DNA of 64,000 nucleotides from Warburgia ugandensis (GCA_035236585.1 CP141128.1:22721618-22785617), one strand, 5' to 3'; shown: positions 36,887 through 49,726, counted from the stretch's first letter. Notes: a model not told the origin generated them from the letters alone. Made by a program: numbers and translations.

Positions 36887-37539
36887 CAATCGAGGCAAAT
36901 ACTAAATCAATGAATCATATGTAGGTGGTTGTAGGATTGCCAAATATTTGAAAAAAAATTCTAATATGCTTTTGATAAATGGATTGAATTGAAATGATAG
37001 TCACTACCTTAAATTGTGTTAGCATGGTTTAAATGCTTGGAAAGAAATAATTTCATTTGAATAACTGAACCTTATAGCATGAGTTAATAATATTTACTAT
37101 GCAATCTAAGATTTATTCATGATATAGAAATTTTCTTAAAAATATGGATTTCGTTGTCATACATTTTCATTGTGTTTTAGAAAATAACTTGAATATTCCA
37201 AATTTCCTGATTAGGTATTTAAAATGGCCTCAATCATGTCATGAAATTACTTGTGCTTGAATAAATGCTTTCCATGAAAATATATATCCTATCCTTTGAA
37301 CTAAATGTATGGCTGGACTTAAATCCATGACTGAAAAAGACTGATGGTTCTTAAAATCAAATGGTAGGTCATACTTTCATAAGTTTAATGGATTTAATAT
37401 TGCTGTATTTATACTTTATGAATTCATATCACTTCATTAGATTTAATCGATGGAGCACCAAAGCATGTTGATAGATGAATTGTGTGCCAAAGTGTGATGA
37501 TAGATCAATTTTATTACTATGCCAATGGGTTATATAAAA
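36887..37539. other. Unassigned AT-rich sequence
   Basis: No frame or motif was recognised. It may belong to the LTR piece on its right, whose left edge is not defined. Confidence 0.35.
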
Positions 37540-38900
37540 CCCCTTGCTAACAATGCTAGGAGGACATACACTTACACCTAGTATCTAAAATAGATTCAAC
37601 CTAAAAATAATGGCTAATATATGGGAGTATCATGGAAACTACCTCTTTGACAAGTTTGCCTTTCCTGTGAGGAGCAATGTACACCATGTGGTATTCACGA
37701 GCAACTTATAAGCATAACTAAGTTAAATAATAGTATTGGTTAATTATTTTCCATTATTCTATATGACATGAAAAACATGTTGATCATCTTCAAGGGTTAG
37801 AGATTAATTGATTGTTCTCTTTATTTGATGGATACTGGTTGTTCCCTTTATTTGATGGATATTATTATTGACTATGTTTATAGTTTGACTGGTACTATTA
37901 TTGATTATTGTCACAATTTGACAGATATTATTATTCATGATATTTACAATTTTGACTAATATTATTATTAACTATTCTCATAGTTTGATAAATATTATTA
38001 TTGAATGAGTTTATAATTCAACTAATATTATTATTTACTATTCTAACAGTTTGACAAATATTATTATTGACTATGTTTACATTTTGACTGATATTATTAA
38101 TGACTATTCTTACACACATGAATTACAATTATGTAGTCATGAGGTGCATGATTTGATTTCATGATGACTCTATAAATACATCTTGTTTATTCAAAATTGA
38201 TTTGGAAATGACATGGATTTGCTTTAATATAGAAGGATCACAAGATTTGTGATTATATTGTATATCTCATAATTTTTACTTGTGAATGCAACTTTATTCT
38301 ACCTACATATGCATAAGCTTGCTAAGATATTGTATTGTTTATAATATCTCAAAATTAGAGGACATTGAATTGAAAGAAAAGCAATTTGAGTTGGAAGAAA
38401 AAGCAGAAGAATATTTATTAAGTGAGTACAGGAACAGAGATTTCATTAGACAAAAGGTGAGTTTTAGTTTGGTTTGATTTTACTTCTTTTTTTTTTAAAT
38501 CAGGAATATAATATAGTGTACTTGAAACTGTGTCCATGTATGTCTTGTGGCTTGTATGCAATGTGATGTGTGGTTGTGATTAGAAGTTTTGGGAATTATG
38601 AGAAATGCATTTTAGTCATGTTTAAAATTTAAAAATGCTTTGACTCATGTATCAGGAGAATCACATTACATGTGTTAAATGTGTAAATGCAAGAAAAGCA
38701 AAGGAGACTATCAATATTTTACTAGAAAAAACTCATTTTCACCAACACTTATTTTTGAAATGAAATGGAACTTGATGTTTTAGAGGAGGTTTCTTATGGA
38801 AAAATGTTTCCACTTTTTAGAAAAGATATTTCAAACTAGGGATCCCACATTTCATAAAAGTATTTAAAACATTATTATTATAAAAATCTAGGTCCTCACA
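37540..38900 (+). mobile_element. LTR 3' part, diverged relative of family G
   Basis: It ends AAATCTAGGTCCTCACA at 38900, like the GGTCATCACA and GGTCGTCACA ends of family G. The hairpin AAGCTTGCTAAGATATTGTA...ATAATATCTCA (38318-38350) matches 15000-15030, 28372-28410 and 35772-35815. The left part resembles 20560-21350. A 34-bp minisatellite interrupts it. The start was not found. Confidence 0.6.
37815..38115 (+). repeat. 34-bp AT-rich minisatellite
   Basis: About eight to nine units of 33-34 bp occur, with consensus TTTGACTRATATTATTATTGA and then CTATKTTTACAR. Unit starts are visible at 37883, 37917, 37951, 37984, 38017, 38050 and 38083, with two earlier partial units near 37824 and 37853. 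Confidence 0.85.
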
Positions 38901-39773
38901 CTTGCTTAAATTCATTCTCTCTTTCCCTTTGTGTCATGTTCCCATTGGTCCACCTTGTAGCTACCCATTAAATCCTCCTTAGATCCTAAAATCTCTCTCT
39001 AGATCATCCCCAAGCTCTCTAGGTTCATCTCTCCTCTCTCTTTCTTCTCTACCCAAATTCTCATTAAAAAAATCCTTTGCTGCAGCTAATTCTTTCTCAG
39101 AAGAAAACATCCACTTCAAGAGCTCTTAGGATAGCTCTAGGTATAATCAATTTTGGTCCTTGATTCCTCCCTTAACTTGTTGAATTGCAATTGTAGATTT
39201 CTCCAATATGAAAAACACATTTTCTTCAAGATAGGAAATAGAAGAAAAAACATGTTCTCTCTTGCATGCAAGTGACGTAGTTAGAGAATGAATGATCAGT
39301 ATGTGGGCCCTAGTTGCATTATATTCTTGAATTTAGAATATAGTGCAAAATGTGTAACTTTGTCGAGGAAGCATCATAAGGTTGTGAGTGCATGCATTCA
39401 GTGAAAATTTGTATCCTTTGCATGTCATAATCGCAACCCGAAAGGTTGTCGCATGCATGGGAATTTGTATTGCTCTAAAAATGATACGAACTCCCCATGT
39501 ACACTTGGAAATTATGGGAATGTAGATTGCTGCTTCTTGACTTGATCTCAATTATCCAGAACTCATCCTGGCCTAATCAAGGAAGTCTCTTTCCATTTGA
39601 ACTTGATTGATGATCTGGAAGGTTGAGCGGCTAGATGTAATCCTTTATTCTCTTAGTATCCTTTGATCCATAACCAACAAATTATAGAAAAGACCTAATT
39701 AGTATTATTTTATGTGTTTTAATGCATATTTACCTCTTAATAGCTATTTGACCCTAATAGATAATCAAATTAA
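38901..39773. other. Unassigned sequence
   Basis: It begins with a CT-rich stretch (38920-39060) resembling the leader-like part downstream of the TATA box in family G LTRs (24680-24730). No homologous coding frame was seen. The ORF at 39333-39551 is not supported. Confidence 0.35.
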
Positions 39774-39953
39774 GGTTTGATAACAAAGAAGAAGTTTAGA
39801 GCAAATATATCTTAAAAGTATGAAAATGAACAATCATGCACTAAAACGGTATACAAATTAGGGTGGTTTGATAACAAATAAGCAACTTAATGCAAATCTA
39901 TCTAATAAGTATAAAAATGAACAATAATACACTAAAAAAGAACAAAAATTAGG
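39774..39953 (+). repeat. 90-bp imperfect tandem duplication
   Basis: Copies at 39774-39863 and 39865-39953 share GGTTTGATAACAAA-AAG, AAGTATRAAAATGAACAAT and CACTAAAA, then AAATTAGG. Confidence 0.8.
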
Positions 39954-39978
39954 ATTTTCAACAATCTCTCAACATCAT

Positions 39979-42636
39979 TGATAAGTGTTTAATTTTGCAT
40001 AATAATCACACAATTAGTTTATCCATATGGTGTAACTTATAGGGGTAAATTAGGGGTTTTAGACCAAAATTCCTAACACATGCATTTTTTGTCCTAATGA
40101 AGCAAAATTTTGTAGGTTCAAAAGTTAATGTAAAGTAAGTATGTTAGTAATCATATATTTATAGGATTTAATTATTTTTACCCTTTGTAGGAAGTGGAAT
40201 GAATTCCCAATGACCTATATTGTGCTTTGTTTTCAAGGGTTGAGATCTAGACCATGAGTCTTGGAGAGATGATTCGATGGCCGAGATTGATAGAGATGAA
40301 CATTGAAGATCAAGATCAAAGGATTAAGTCAAAGCCTAAGAATCATCAATCCAACATGAATTAAAATGTCAAGACCATCTTTTGGACTAATAATGGATGC
40401 AATTAAAGGAGCTAAAGGTGGCCAAAGTGGGCCCATTAAATAAGCCATGCACTTCCACCAACTTTGCATGGAGGCCAATTAAGCCACCTTGGCTATATAA
40501 GCCATGAGAGGAGTTCGAAGGCAACTCAACCACCAAGCCAAACCAAGGAAGCTTCCAAAGCTAGCTATGAAGACAAGCTAATGAAGCCTTCAAAGTTAGC
40601 CATTTAAGTCATCAAGCTAAGCTAAATGGATGAAATTCAAGAGGATTATCCATGAGATTTAAGGGATATTTGAAGATAATCAAGGAAAATTTTATTACGA
40701 TAAGATGGCATGTGGACCAATAGGTTGAGAGTCTTCTATTTTTGGTGTTTTTATTACTTTTATCCACTTTTTCCTCACTTTCCAACGTAGATCTGAGATG
40801 CGGTATGAATTTGAAATTCTATTCAATAGTTGCATCTTTCTAAAACTCTGTCACTTGGTGAAGACTCCATTCTAACTACCCAACCACTCTCCACCTCTTA
40901 GTAAACTAACCAGCCAACCATAATTTTCCACCTCACCCTCTCCATCCCTTTCCTATCTCATTTCCTTACCCACTTTCCCATTTTGTAGGTGCTTCTAGAA
41001 ATTTTCGAAGGGGGAGATGCCCCTTCCTAAAATGGTGGCATCTCCCACCTACTCCACCTTACAAAGGGCAGCCACCTCTTACCTTTGTTGCCTCTTTCAA
41101 AACCCCAGGTTAACCAATATCCCAGCCATACAAATTGAGGTATTTTCATCCCCAGCACACCTTAGTAGTAGGGTACCCTAGACAATTAAAATAGGAAAAT
41201 AATTGTAAAACCAGCACAAACCCAAGCAAAAAGGACTCTTCTCACTTAGGAAAAAGACAGCTTCTCCATTGGAAGGAGACACCTTCTTCCTAACTTCCCA
41301 TTCTTCTCTCTTTTGCTTTGGATATCAACTCTTTGGATGCTCCTACTTTCTTCCTAACGTGTGAGGCATCCCATCAAGTGCTCCAAGTCTGGTTTTTATG
41401 CCTTACAAGGTTGGTCATCTCACTTCTTCTCTTGTTTACCTTACTTCCTTGATCCTTTCATGCTAGTTTGTTTTATTTTGCTTTCTTTTGTTTTTCCTTG
41501 CCTTAAAAACTAAGATTCAAGGTTGGTTTTCCCTTGAAGTGACAGCCAAGGGAAGTCATCTTGAATCTAGTTTTTCCCATTGCCTTTCATTACCTTGAGT
41601 TCTCTTTTTAGTTTCCTTGTTCTCTTAGTTTCCATTGAGTTTTGCCTTGTCATTCCATTAGATTTTTTCTTGAATTTCAAGCGTGCTTATTCATGATTGA
41701 TAATTGGAACAATTGAGAAAGTATTAGATTGTAGTTGTGGATGGGTTAAGATCAAGTGGACTCCATTGTAATAGGATTTTAATTTCAGATTTGGATTACA
41801 TGTATGGGACCTTTATGTTAATGGATTTTGATGTAATTTAATAATGTTTATTGGAGTTTTCAATTCATGTTGATGTCCAGCATTTAATAGTTTACATCCT
41901 TGAAAGTTTTGTTCCATTATAGTTGATTAGTTCCATGTTTTACACTTTCTATGGAATAAATGATTCAACTACTATGCTGTTGGAATATCTTTTCATGGTT
42001 CATTTTGTTTAATTTCAAGCACCATGCACTTTATATTCACTTGAATATTTAAGAACCCAAGTAGTTCTTTAGATTGCCTAGTTAATGTTAAAGAAAGATT
42101 TCATGCTTTAGGATTTGTAAAGTTGTTGATTAATTAAGATTCAAGTTGTTGCTTTCATTCATGATAGGAAAGTAGTTGAGTAGTGTTGATCTTAATTAGT
42201 TTGTTTGCATGATGTACTTAGAGTGTAGTTTTCCATGTCCATAAGTTTAAGTGCTTTATGTAGAAGATTGAATGGTTAGGAAATTAGTTGTTTAATGCAT
42301 GCTTCCTTAGGCTAGTTGTTAATTTCATTCTTAGGAAAGTTAAGTTAAGAAAGTTGTTAAAATTGCACTTTAGGAAAACTGTTTATATGCATTTTTAGAA
42401 AGTTCTTAGTTTAAGAAAGTCATCAATTTAGAAAGTTTCAAATACGAAAGTTTTCAATTTTAGCATGTTTTTGCATAGTTTCCATTTCCATTTTTTATTT
42501 CCATACTTAGATTAAAAGAAATATTTCTTGAATTTTAGGACCACTAGCATTACATTAGTTCAACTCCTCATGGGATTGACCTCACTAGTGTGCTATATTA
42601 CAAATGATTTGTGCACTTGCGAGTTTAATTACAACA
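39979..42636 (+). mobile_element. Plus-strand Athila-type LTR (2.66 kb)
   Basis: It begins TGATAAGTGTTTAATTTTGC and ends GTGCACTTGCGAGTTTAATT and then ACAACA, both typical of Athila-type LTRs. The end block CATGGGATTGACCTC...TGCACTTGCGAG is the reverse complement of the conserved block in element A (GTGCACAGGC...GTCGATCCCACGAGG). A TATA box lies about 510 bp in. No primer site follows on the right and the flanks ATCAT and ATGAC are not a good target duplication. It may be an old solo LTR or a truncated element. Confidence 0.7.
40493..40503 (+). promoter_or_regulatory. TATA box of Athila-type LTR
   Basis: CTATATAAGCC occurs with a CCAAT element about 20 bp upstream (GGCCAATTAAG). The position within the LTR fits a U3 promoter. 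Confidence 0.6.
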
Positions 42637-42769
42637 ATGACAATAAACATTGTGATTTCCATAAGTACTCATGATTTCATTTAGCTCTTTCAATAAGCCC
42701 TTAGACCACTAGGTTACCTTTAGTAGACAAGTTAAGCCTCATGAGGGTTTGCAATGAATTTACCCTCAA

Positions 42770-44276
42770 AATTCAAGAATGTTAGTTCTTAAATTTATCA
42801 CTATAAATTTTCTATGCTCAAGCTACCAGCATTAGCATGTTAATATGAATGAGTGAAAAGTTCAAGACCCTGCTCATATTCTACTTAAATCTCGATGTGT
42901 TGTGTGTGTACAAACTAAATATATAATTGATCTTGACTTCTATGTAGACTAGGACTTAAGAACTTCTTCTGAAGTAAGTTTCAACCTTAATTCTCACTAG
43001 TAGACATACACTCAGTATTTAAACTCTTAGAAAAAGAGTAAAACATATCTCTTTTTAATATATGAGTAGGATCATTAACAAAAGTGTCTCACATATTGTA
43101 ACCTTAAGAAAGAACAAAAGTTACTAAGGATCTATTTAGATTCCTTTGGAAAAAATGTCATATATTAAGAAAGTTAGAGATAATGCAACTAATTTCTGCC
43201 TATTCATGTCTTCATCAAGACTATTTTCCTCCTAGAAACAATAGGTTTTATATTAGACAAAATATAGGCATGGGATAGGTTATGAAAGGAAAGGATATAT
43301 AGGGTATTCAAATCCTTCATAAATAAGTAGAAGTCTTCTACTAAGGGTTGACAAATCTTCCTTATTGTTTCGTAGTGAACATTCTATTTCACTTTTCTAT
43401 TTTCTTCTTTTCTTCTATTTTTTTTTCTTTCTTTTGCATTTCTTTGAAAAAATATTATCTTCCTTTTTGTTGTTCTCTTCCTTACTCATATTGCAACTTA
43501 AAGGTATTTCAATGACCATCTCTATCTTATTTTTGAAGAAAGTAGGCAATGGGATAATTTATATCGGGTTACTATAGGTGAAGGTGATAAGGTTCACAAA
43601 ACAAATGGTTAACATACAAGTCTCATAAGGGCTAACTAGTTACAAAGATGTATTTGGTAGGCTTTGACTCTTAGTTAAAAGCAAAGATGGTATAAATCAT
43701 TTCCTATGTTTCATATAGCCTATTAGTTTCAACGACATTCTAAGAAAATTAAGGGTAATACTCAAATAGGAAATTGTAGTAACTAACCAAATCAATAATG
43801 CTGGGATCAACTATGAATTATGTATGCTCAAGAAAACAAGAATTATATAACACTCAAAATAAGGAATGGCTCTAGAGCTCATATGTGTTGTAATTCTTTA
43901 TTAATTCTCTTTAGAGTCTCTAAGTTATAAATTCTTGTAGATCTAGACTATGTTCATGTGACTATGGTGCAAAAGTGTGATTCGATATTCGCTTCCATGT
44001 AATACTTTCAAAAATGAGTAAAATAACAATTTTAACATTAATAATTCTATTAATAAGCTAAAGTTGGAATGATACAGTAAACATCAATGAATTTAGTTAT
44101 CATCATGGTAAAGGAATTGACCTAAAACTAAAAAAAAAAGAAAAAAAATCCTCAATTTTTTCTTTCAAAATTTTATTTTAAATCAATTTTATTTTATTTT
44201 AAAGAAAACAAACTATGAAAGACTAAAAATTTCCAAAATTCTATTCGCCTCCCCCCCCATAAGTAAAACATTGTCC
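42770..44276 (-). mobile_element. 3' untranslated interior of Athila-like element C
   Basis: It is collinear with 51990-53400 of element A. Shared blocks include the GTGTGTGTGTACA-ACTA motif (42900-42920), CTCACTAGTAGACATACACTCAG, and the end ACATTGTCCTCAATGTTT. The last, on the minus strand, is the ACATTGAGGACAATGT motif that typically closes Athila pol. No coding frame is expected here. The short ORF at 43365-43577 is not supported. Confidence 0.65.
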
Positions 44277-44483
44277 TCAATGTTTGAAAAGTTGGATGTT
44301 ATCATAAGGAAATACTTCTTTAACATTATATGGACTGTTCCATTGAGTTCTATGCTCCCTTAGAAAGAGATGAAGCCTAGAGTTGTTAAGGAGGACCTTC
44401 TCAAATGGAGTAAAGGACCTTTTCAAATTGTTTTTATCATGAAATTTTTTCATTTTTTTTTGTGTGAATCCAATTATTCTCAT
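44277..44483 (-). pseudogene. Athila-like integrase C-terminus
   Basis: The frame reads KMKKFHDKNNLKRSFTPFEK, then VLLNNSRLHLF, REHRTQWNSP, and VKEVFPYDNIQL. It matches the C-terminal part of Athila integrases (KMKRFHDK, F--GQKVLLYNSRL-LFPGKL-SRW-GP). It belongs to the same decayed pol as the core domain at 44901-45206, but an RTE tail and other sequence lie between them. Confidence 0.8.
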
Positions 44484-44776
44484 ATGCTTCTTATTGGATC
44501 TCTTCTAACTCATTAAGTTAGGACTTATGTTGTGAGGTCACTTTATCCATGTTGAAGTTAAATGTTTAAATGGTGTAATAAGGTCTATGTTCTAGTTCTG
44601 TGTGCAAGTTGCAAGCTTTACTATCTATATATGTAGGGATACACACCAATCAGGGTTTTGTGAGTAGTCTAGTATGCCTTAAGTGCATCGATCATTCTAG
44701 AAACCAATAATTGTACTCTTGGTTAATAGCCTTTTGAAGAATTTATTTAATGGTACGATTAGAAACTTTATGAAGC

Positions 44777-44859
44777 CATGGTACTTAATGGTGGGGAATG
44801 GAGGAACAAGATTCATGTGGCCAAATTCTAATTGAGATAAGGTCTTGATGATGATGATT
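44777..44859 (+). mobile_element. RTE LINE 3' tail, nested in integrase
   Basis: It matches 36800-36886: GGGGAATG-AGGAACAAGATTCATG, then AGATAAGGTCTTGATGATGATGA. Only the last 85 bp are present. It lies between the two halves of a minus-strand integrase, so it is a 5'-truncated insertion into element C. Confidence 0.75.
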
Positions 44860-44900
44860 AGAAAGTTTCACTTGCCTGCTTCTTTGTGGGTGATACATGG

Positions 44901-45206
44901 TTACAACTTTATGGGATATGTTCTACTTTTCCATAAGAGCAGAAAAAGATCTTTTGCAAAAATGGATACCATTATCATTGATAATAGATCAAGTGTACAA
45001 AATCTTGAAAAGATGTTTTCTTTTAAAAACACAATAACTATTTTGTGATTGTTAGTCCTACATGGAATGGATTCAATCCACTTGGATACATAGTCTACAA
45101 CAACTACTATGTATAGATATCCAAAAGAAGGTGGGAATGTCCTTATGATATTGTTGCCCCAACAGTCAAATACCTTAGTTATAAGAATGAGGTTTAGAGG
45201 CATCAT
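44901..45206 (-). pseudogene. Athila-like integrase core
   Basis: The frame encodes KVFDCWGNNIIRTFPPSFGY, then IYVVVVDYVSKW-like sequence (LYIVVVVDYVSKWIESIPCR) and VFLKENIFSRF. In active Athila integrase this is VFDVWGIDFMGPFPSS-GY, then ILVAVDYVSKWVEA and FLKKNIFSRFG. The first catalytic Asp of D-D-35-E (in WGIDFMGPF) is Asn here, and the next Asp-containing block is frameshifted, so the protein would be dead. Upstream sequence (45210-45600) is heavily decayed. Confidence 0.85.
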
Positions 45207-45899
45207 ATTCCACTAGGTTATTCTGCCTAACATTTGGCAACAATCCCAAGCTTTACATAAGTCATTGTCTTAAATAGAAAGGGTTAGTAAAAACCACCCT
45301 ACAAAATTTTGGCAATTGTTATCTGGGTGAAAAATGACCTCCACACACTTCAAATTGATAGAAGGAGATGATACTATTTTGTTCAACGCTTGGCATACAT
45401 CTCTTAATTATTTGATCTAGATAGCACTTGAATAAATATGAATCATCCTAGAAATAGTGCTTCACATTAAAGAAATTTTTTTTTTTTCTTTTCTTGCTTA
45501 CTCCAGTGTTCTAGCATCCTCCTTATGATGAAATAATTTGCAATGTTAGAGAATTTGGGGTATGGGAGTTAGTAAATAGTTGCTCATCCTAGATAGTGTC
45601 CTTTATTGGCAACTCCTCCAAAGGATTAGTTAGGGCCATTTGGAAAAGATGGTTTGGCCACTGCATTTTCTGCTCCTTTCTTATATTTAATTTCAATGTC
45701 AAAATCTTAGAGCAAAAGAATCCATCTAAGAAGTTGTGGCATGGCATCCTTCTTGGGAACGAGGTACTTGAGTGTAAAATGGTTTGTAAAAATGACTATT
45801 TCAGAACCTACCAAGTTATCCAGTGCAAAGGCTATGACAAGAAGTTACTTTTGCTTTATGTTTGTGTACTATTATATATCCTATTGGCATAGTAGATGA

Positions 45900-47166
45900 C
45901 ATATGGCCTTTTATCCTTTCTCCATCCTAGCACCACTCTTACCGCATAGTCACTAGCATCACAAGTGATTTCAAAGGCCAAACATCAGTCTTGTGGCTAC
46001 ATGATAGTTGCATTAGTTAACTTATCTTTTAGCTTTGTGAAAGCTTCCTAACAGTTGTCAATACTCTTAGAATAGGTATCGTTTGTAAGTATATGACATA
46101 ATAGCCTAGATATTGCACTAAAATCCTTAATGAATCTCCCATAAATTTTGCATATCATAAGAATGTGTAGATATCCCTAATTGATTGATGAATGAGTAGA
46201 TTAGAAAAGACATCAATCTTTTATTTACCTACCTCTATGCACTTATATGAAACAGTGTGGCATAGTATAAGTCCCTTGGGAAGCATAAATGGCACTTCTC
46301 CCAATCTGGCACTAAAATTTTCTACTAAAATTGATTTAGGACTTTTTTTAAGTTTTCAAGACATGTTTCAAATGAATCCCAAAAACAAAAATTTTGTCCA
46401 TAAAAACTTCTAAAAAGCTATCTGTCATGCCACTGAAGATAGTCAACATACATCTTTGAAACGTAGTAGAGCATTATACAATCCAAATGACATCCTTTTG
46501 TAAGCAAAGGTGACAAAAAAGATAGGTAATTGTGGTCTTTTTCTAGTCTTTGGGTGCAATTTCTATCTAATTATATACAAAATAACAATCTAAAAAGTAG
46601 TAGATTTTATGTATTGCTACCCTTTTTAACATTCAATCGACAAAAGAGTAGGAAGAAATGGTCCTTCCTAGTGACTTCATTTAACTTTTGATAATCAATA
46701 CACATGCACTAAGTAGTGGTAAATTGGGTAGGAATGAGTTCGTTGTTAGGGTTAGTGATCACTATCAACCCATATTTCTTGGGGACCACTTAAGTTAGAA
46801 ACTTTTCCATTTCCTATCTCTTATGGTGTAGATAATCCTCACATTGAGCAGTTTGATGACTTCTACCTTGACTAACTCTTTCATGATTAGATTTAATTTA
46901 GCTTGCAGTGCATGTGATAGTATGGTTTTGGCTTCATACTCCAAATAGATCCGATGTGTATAGATTAAGGGAATAATGCCCTTTATATTTATAAAGGTCC
47001 ATCCTATTGCACCTTTGCGTGCCTTTAATGTTTCAATTAAATGTTCTTCTTGAGATGTTTCCAATTGGAAGGAGATTATGAATGGAAAAGTTTTCTTGTC
47101 TCCTAAGTATGCATACTTTTGATCATATGTGTGATGACTTGGGTTTTTCTTATAAATATTTGCCAC
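45900..47166 (-). pseudogene. Athila-like reverse transcriptase/RNase H remnant
   Basis: The best piece is 46795-47166. It encodes QKYAYLGDKKTFPFIIS, then GAIGWTFINIKGIIPLIYTH, RIYLEYEAK and LNLIMKELVKVEVIKLL. This matches the start of Ty3/gypsy Athila RT (YAFLGE--TLPVIIS, AIGWT-ADIKGISPS-CMHRI, LNP-MKEVVKKEV-KLL-AGIIYPI). Further left, scattered minus-strand frames carry NPNNELIPTQ, CIDYQKLN and NWEKCHL, matching later RT motifs, with many stops and shifts. The active-site F/YxDD is not intact where expected. It is related to the pol that would mobilise elements A and B. Confidence 0.8.
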
Positions 47167-47251
47167 AAATTGTTTTTAAAATATTTTGGGTAACCTCAAA
47201 TGTTTTTTCTAAAAACATTTTTGAAGGATAATAAGCATACACATTCATTAG
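47128..47251 (-). mobile_element. Short LTR end fragment, family G/F type
   Basis: TGTGATGACTTGGGTTTTT on the plus strand is the complement of the LTR end AAAACC-GGTCATCACA. The following 100 bp resemble the complement of 38780-38890. It seems to overlap or interrupt the start of the RT remnant. Confidence 0.4.
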
Positions 47252-49649
47252 TGATGGGTATGGAAATATTGCATACATATCCACATATTTAGCATATTTT
47301 AGCCCTAAAAATCAACTTAATTAGTGTTAATTCTATTGTTTTATAGGTCCAAGATCCAAATAAAAAAGGCTAAAAATTATCAATTTTATGTCAAAAAGAG
47401 CAATTTTACATACCAAGTTATATCATGTGTCACACATGCTAAAAAAGAAGTCCCGGAGGTTTAGAATAATCATTGGGTGTCATTGTCAAAGTCAGAACAA
47501 CTGGAAACCCTATGTACAATTCAACTCAAATGAGGGTGAAAAAGTGGCAAATTTTCAATTCATGGATACCTGCATACATTCCACCACCTTAAGATGTTAT
47601 GGAAGAAGTTCAACTCTCATACAATGAAATCATAGACAATGAAAGCTTGTCAAATGAAAAAGAAGAATGATACCCACATGAAGACTTTTTTACTTATTTT
47701 CTCTCTCCTACTCAATCAAAGGAAGAAGATCTACCAATCATTGGAATCCTTATCTACATAAGGTATTGAAGTACAATTGGTCAACATGAGAATATGAAGA
47801 TCTATAGGAATTAAGGCCAATCATCCTTGGGTCATCTAATCCTATGGTGTAAAGAAAATGAAGTTTTAAGGAAGATTTAAACGGCAACCCATTCATTCAA
47901 GCAAAAAGTAAGTATGATCTAAGGGCTAGGAATAAAGTGAAGCAAGGAAGGAAGCCCTAGCTACCTTTCCTATGTTGAAAAGTCAACTCAAAAACCTATG
48001 GAAAGGAAGATCTCAACCTCGCATTCTCATCCAACCTCCCATTCTCATCCAAGGGTCTATACATCTTAGGATTTCAAAATCACTCATGCATACACACATA
48101 CCAAATGGATTCCATGCCCACCTCCTTAGGAATTTCTAACACAAAAAACCCTAAATTGTCCAACCAATTTCTTATTTCTTTCACTTTTCTTCCCACCAAT
48201 TTCGTTTCATACTTATTCCTTATCTTTTCCTTCATTTTCCTTTTTATTTCTTCACATACTCCACCCCACCTTCCTCCATTAGAAAAAGATGCCTATCCCC
48301 ATAAGAACCACTTTTTTTATTTTGATTCTAGTTCCATTCCCTTCATTCGTAAGCTACACCATATTTCCTCTTTCTATTTCATTTCTTTACCCACTCATTT
48401 CCTTCATACCTTAGGCATTCCTCTCCTTATTTTTTTTCTTTCCACCTTAATACCTCCCATTTCCTATCACATTCCATTATTTGAGTTTCATGGACACCCA
48501 TTTGGCCCTTCCTTGATTTCTAATTAAAATGGATTGATCTCCACCATTGAATTTTATTAGCTCCCATGTCAGAAAGCTATACGTAGAGGTGTTTTGAATA
48601 TATTAAGGATTTTTCAACTTTCCCTAGAGCTTGAGGCCAAAGCTAGGAGAAATAGAGGGAGGCAAATCACCTCACCCAAGCTTCGTTCATGCTTGTATGC
48701 TCAAATCCTTTGGAGATAAATGTATGGTCTCAATCTAAGATCTAAGCTCTTTCTTTCTTATTATTATTTTTCTTTATCTTCCATCTCCATTCTCTTTCAT
48801 GCATATGTAATTGGACCATTTATTGTTAGTGTTTATCCTTGCATCCTAGGAACATCTTAGATTTAGCTTTGCACTAAGCCTTAGAGCCATACAGACAATT
48901 ATGTTGTAATTTTCCTTAGCTTTTCATGTTATGTTCACTTCCTGACTTGCTTTTTAGTGCATGCATAACATCTTAGTTTCTTTCATCATAGAGTAGTATA
49001 GATACATATCATGTTTCCATTCCATTCCATTAATATTTTCATACATATATGTGTGGGATTTCAATACATTCAATCAAAATTTGGTGGAAACATCTTTTTT
49101 CTGTTTCACACACATGATAGTTTTCTACCTTAATTACGTTGCATGCATGTTAGATTCATGTGTTAAATTTGTTTTTGTAGGCTGTATTTCACTTTGTGGA
49201 TTAAGTTTGTAATATAACTTTCCATTTGGATTGCTTAATTTCCATATTGTAATCGCTTTCTTATTTTAGAAGTAGGTAATTTCTAATTTTGAATTCCATG
49301 TTTAGATCTTAAATTTCCTTGTTTTAGTTTTGTAATTTTCTTATTTCCTTTGCATATACATTAGGAATGTTTTAGGATTAATTTAGAACTATTTTTTAAA
49401 GTAGTCGCTTGGTAGATTCTTGGATTTAGTACTTTATTAATTTAGACTTGGCATTTGCCTAATTTAGAAACCCATATTTGACTTTGTTTGACTTTCTAAT
49501 TCACATCTTCATGCATCCTAGGATTAGTTTAGAAACCTCATGCATGTTAGATTCTTTGGTATAGAATGCATTTATAATTTAGAATTCCATGCATAGCATC
49601 ATAATAACATGCATTTAGGTCATAATCATCTCATTTTCTATTTTCATAA

Positions 49650-49650
<1 letters not shown>

Positions 49651-49685
<35 letters not shown>
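49651..49685. repeat. (CA)n microsatellite
   Basis: A perfect run of about 17 CA units. Confidence 0.95.
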
Positions 49686-49688
<3 letters not shown>

Positions 49689-49721
49689 CTTAGTTGCATG
49701 CTAGGTCTTGAATTCCTCATT

Positions 49722-49726
49722 CATTA
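49722..49726. repeat. Left target-site duplication of element A (imperfect)
   Basis: CATTA precedes the LTR terminus TGTTGATT. The right flank at 58245-58249 is CATTC, four of five bases the same. Confidence 0.5.

Larger units (their letters stand above)
47252..49726 (+). mobile_element. Probable plus-strand Athila-type LTR, interrupted by element A
   Basis: The start TGATGGGTATGGAAATATTG parallels TGATAAGTGTTTAATTTTGC at 39979. The inner block TCTATTGTTTTATAGGTCCA resembles AATTTTGTAGGTTCA at the same offset. The right half (48700-49640) has the T-rich, TTTAGAAA-repeating character of the end half of the 39979 LTR. It is cut at 49726 by the insertion of element A. The 140-codon ORF at 48105-48527 is low-complexity and unsupported. 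Confidence 0.45.

Noticed and set aside
37815..38115. CRISPR-like array of regular repeats
   Set aside because: The units are contiguous with no unique spacers; it is a minisatellite in plant DNA.
48105..48527. 140-codon ORF with apparent membrane segments
   Set aside because: The Phe/Leu/Ile/Ser-rich composition follows the T-rich strand; no homology or conserved motif, and it lies inside LTR-like sequence.
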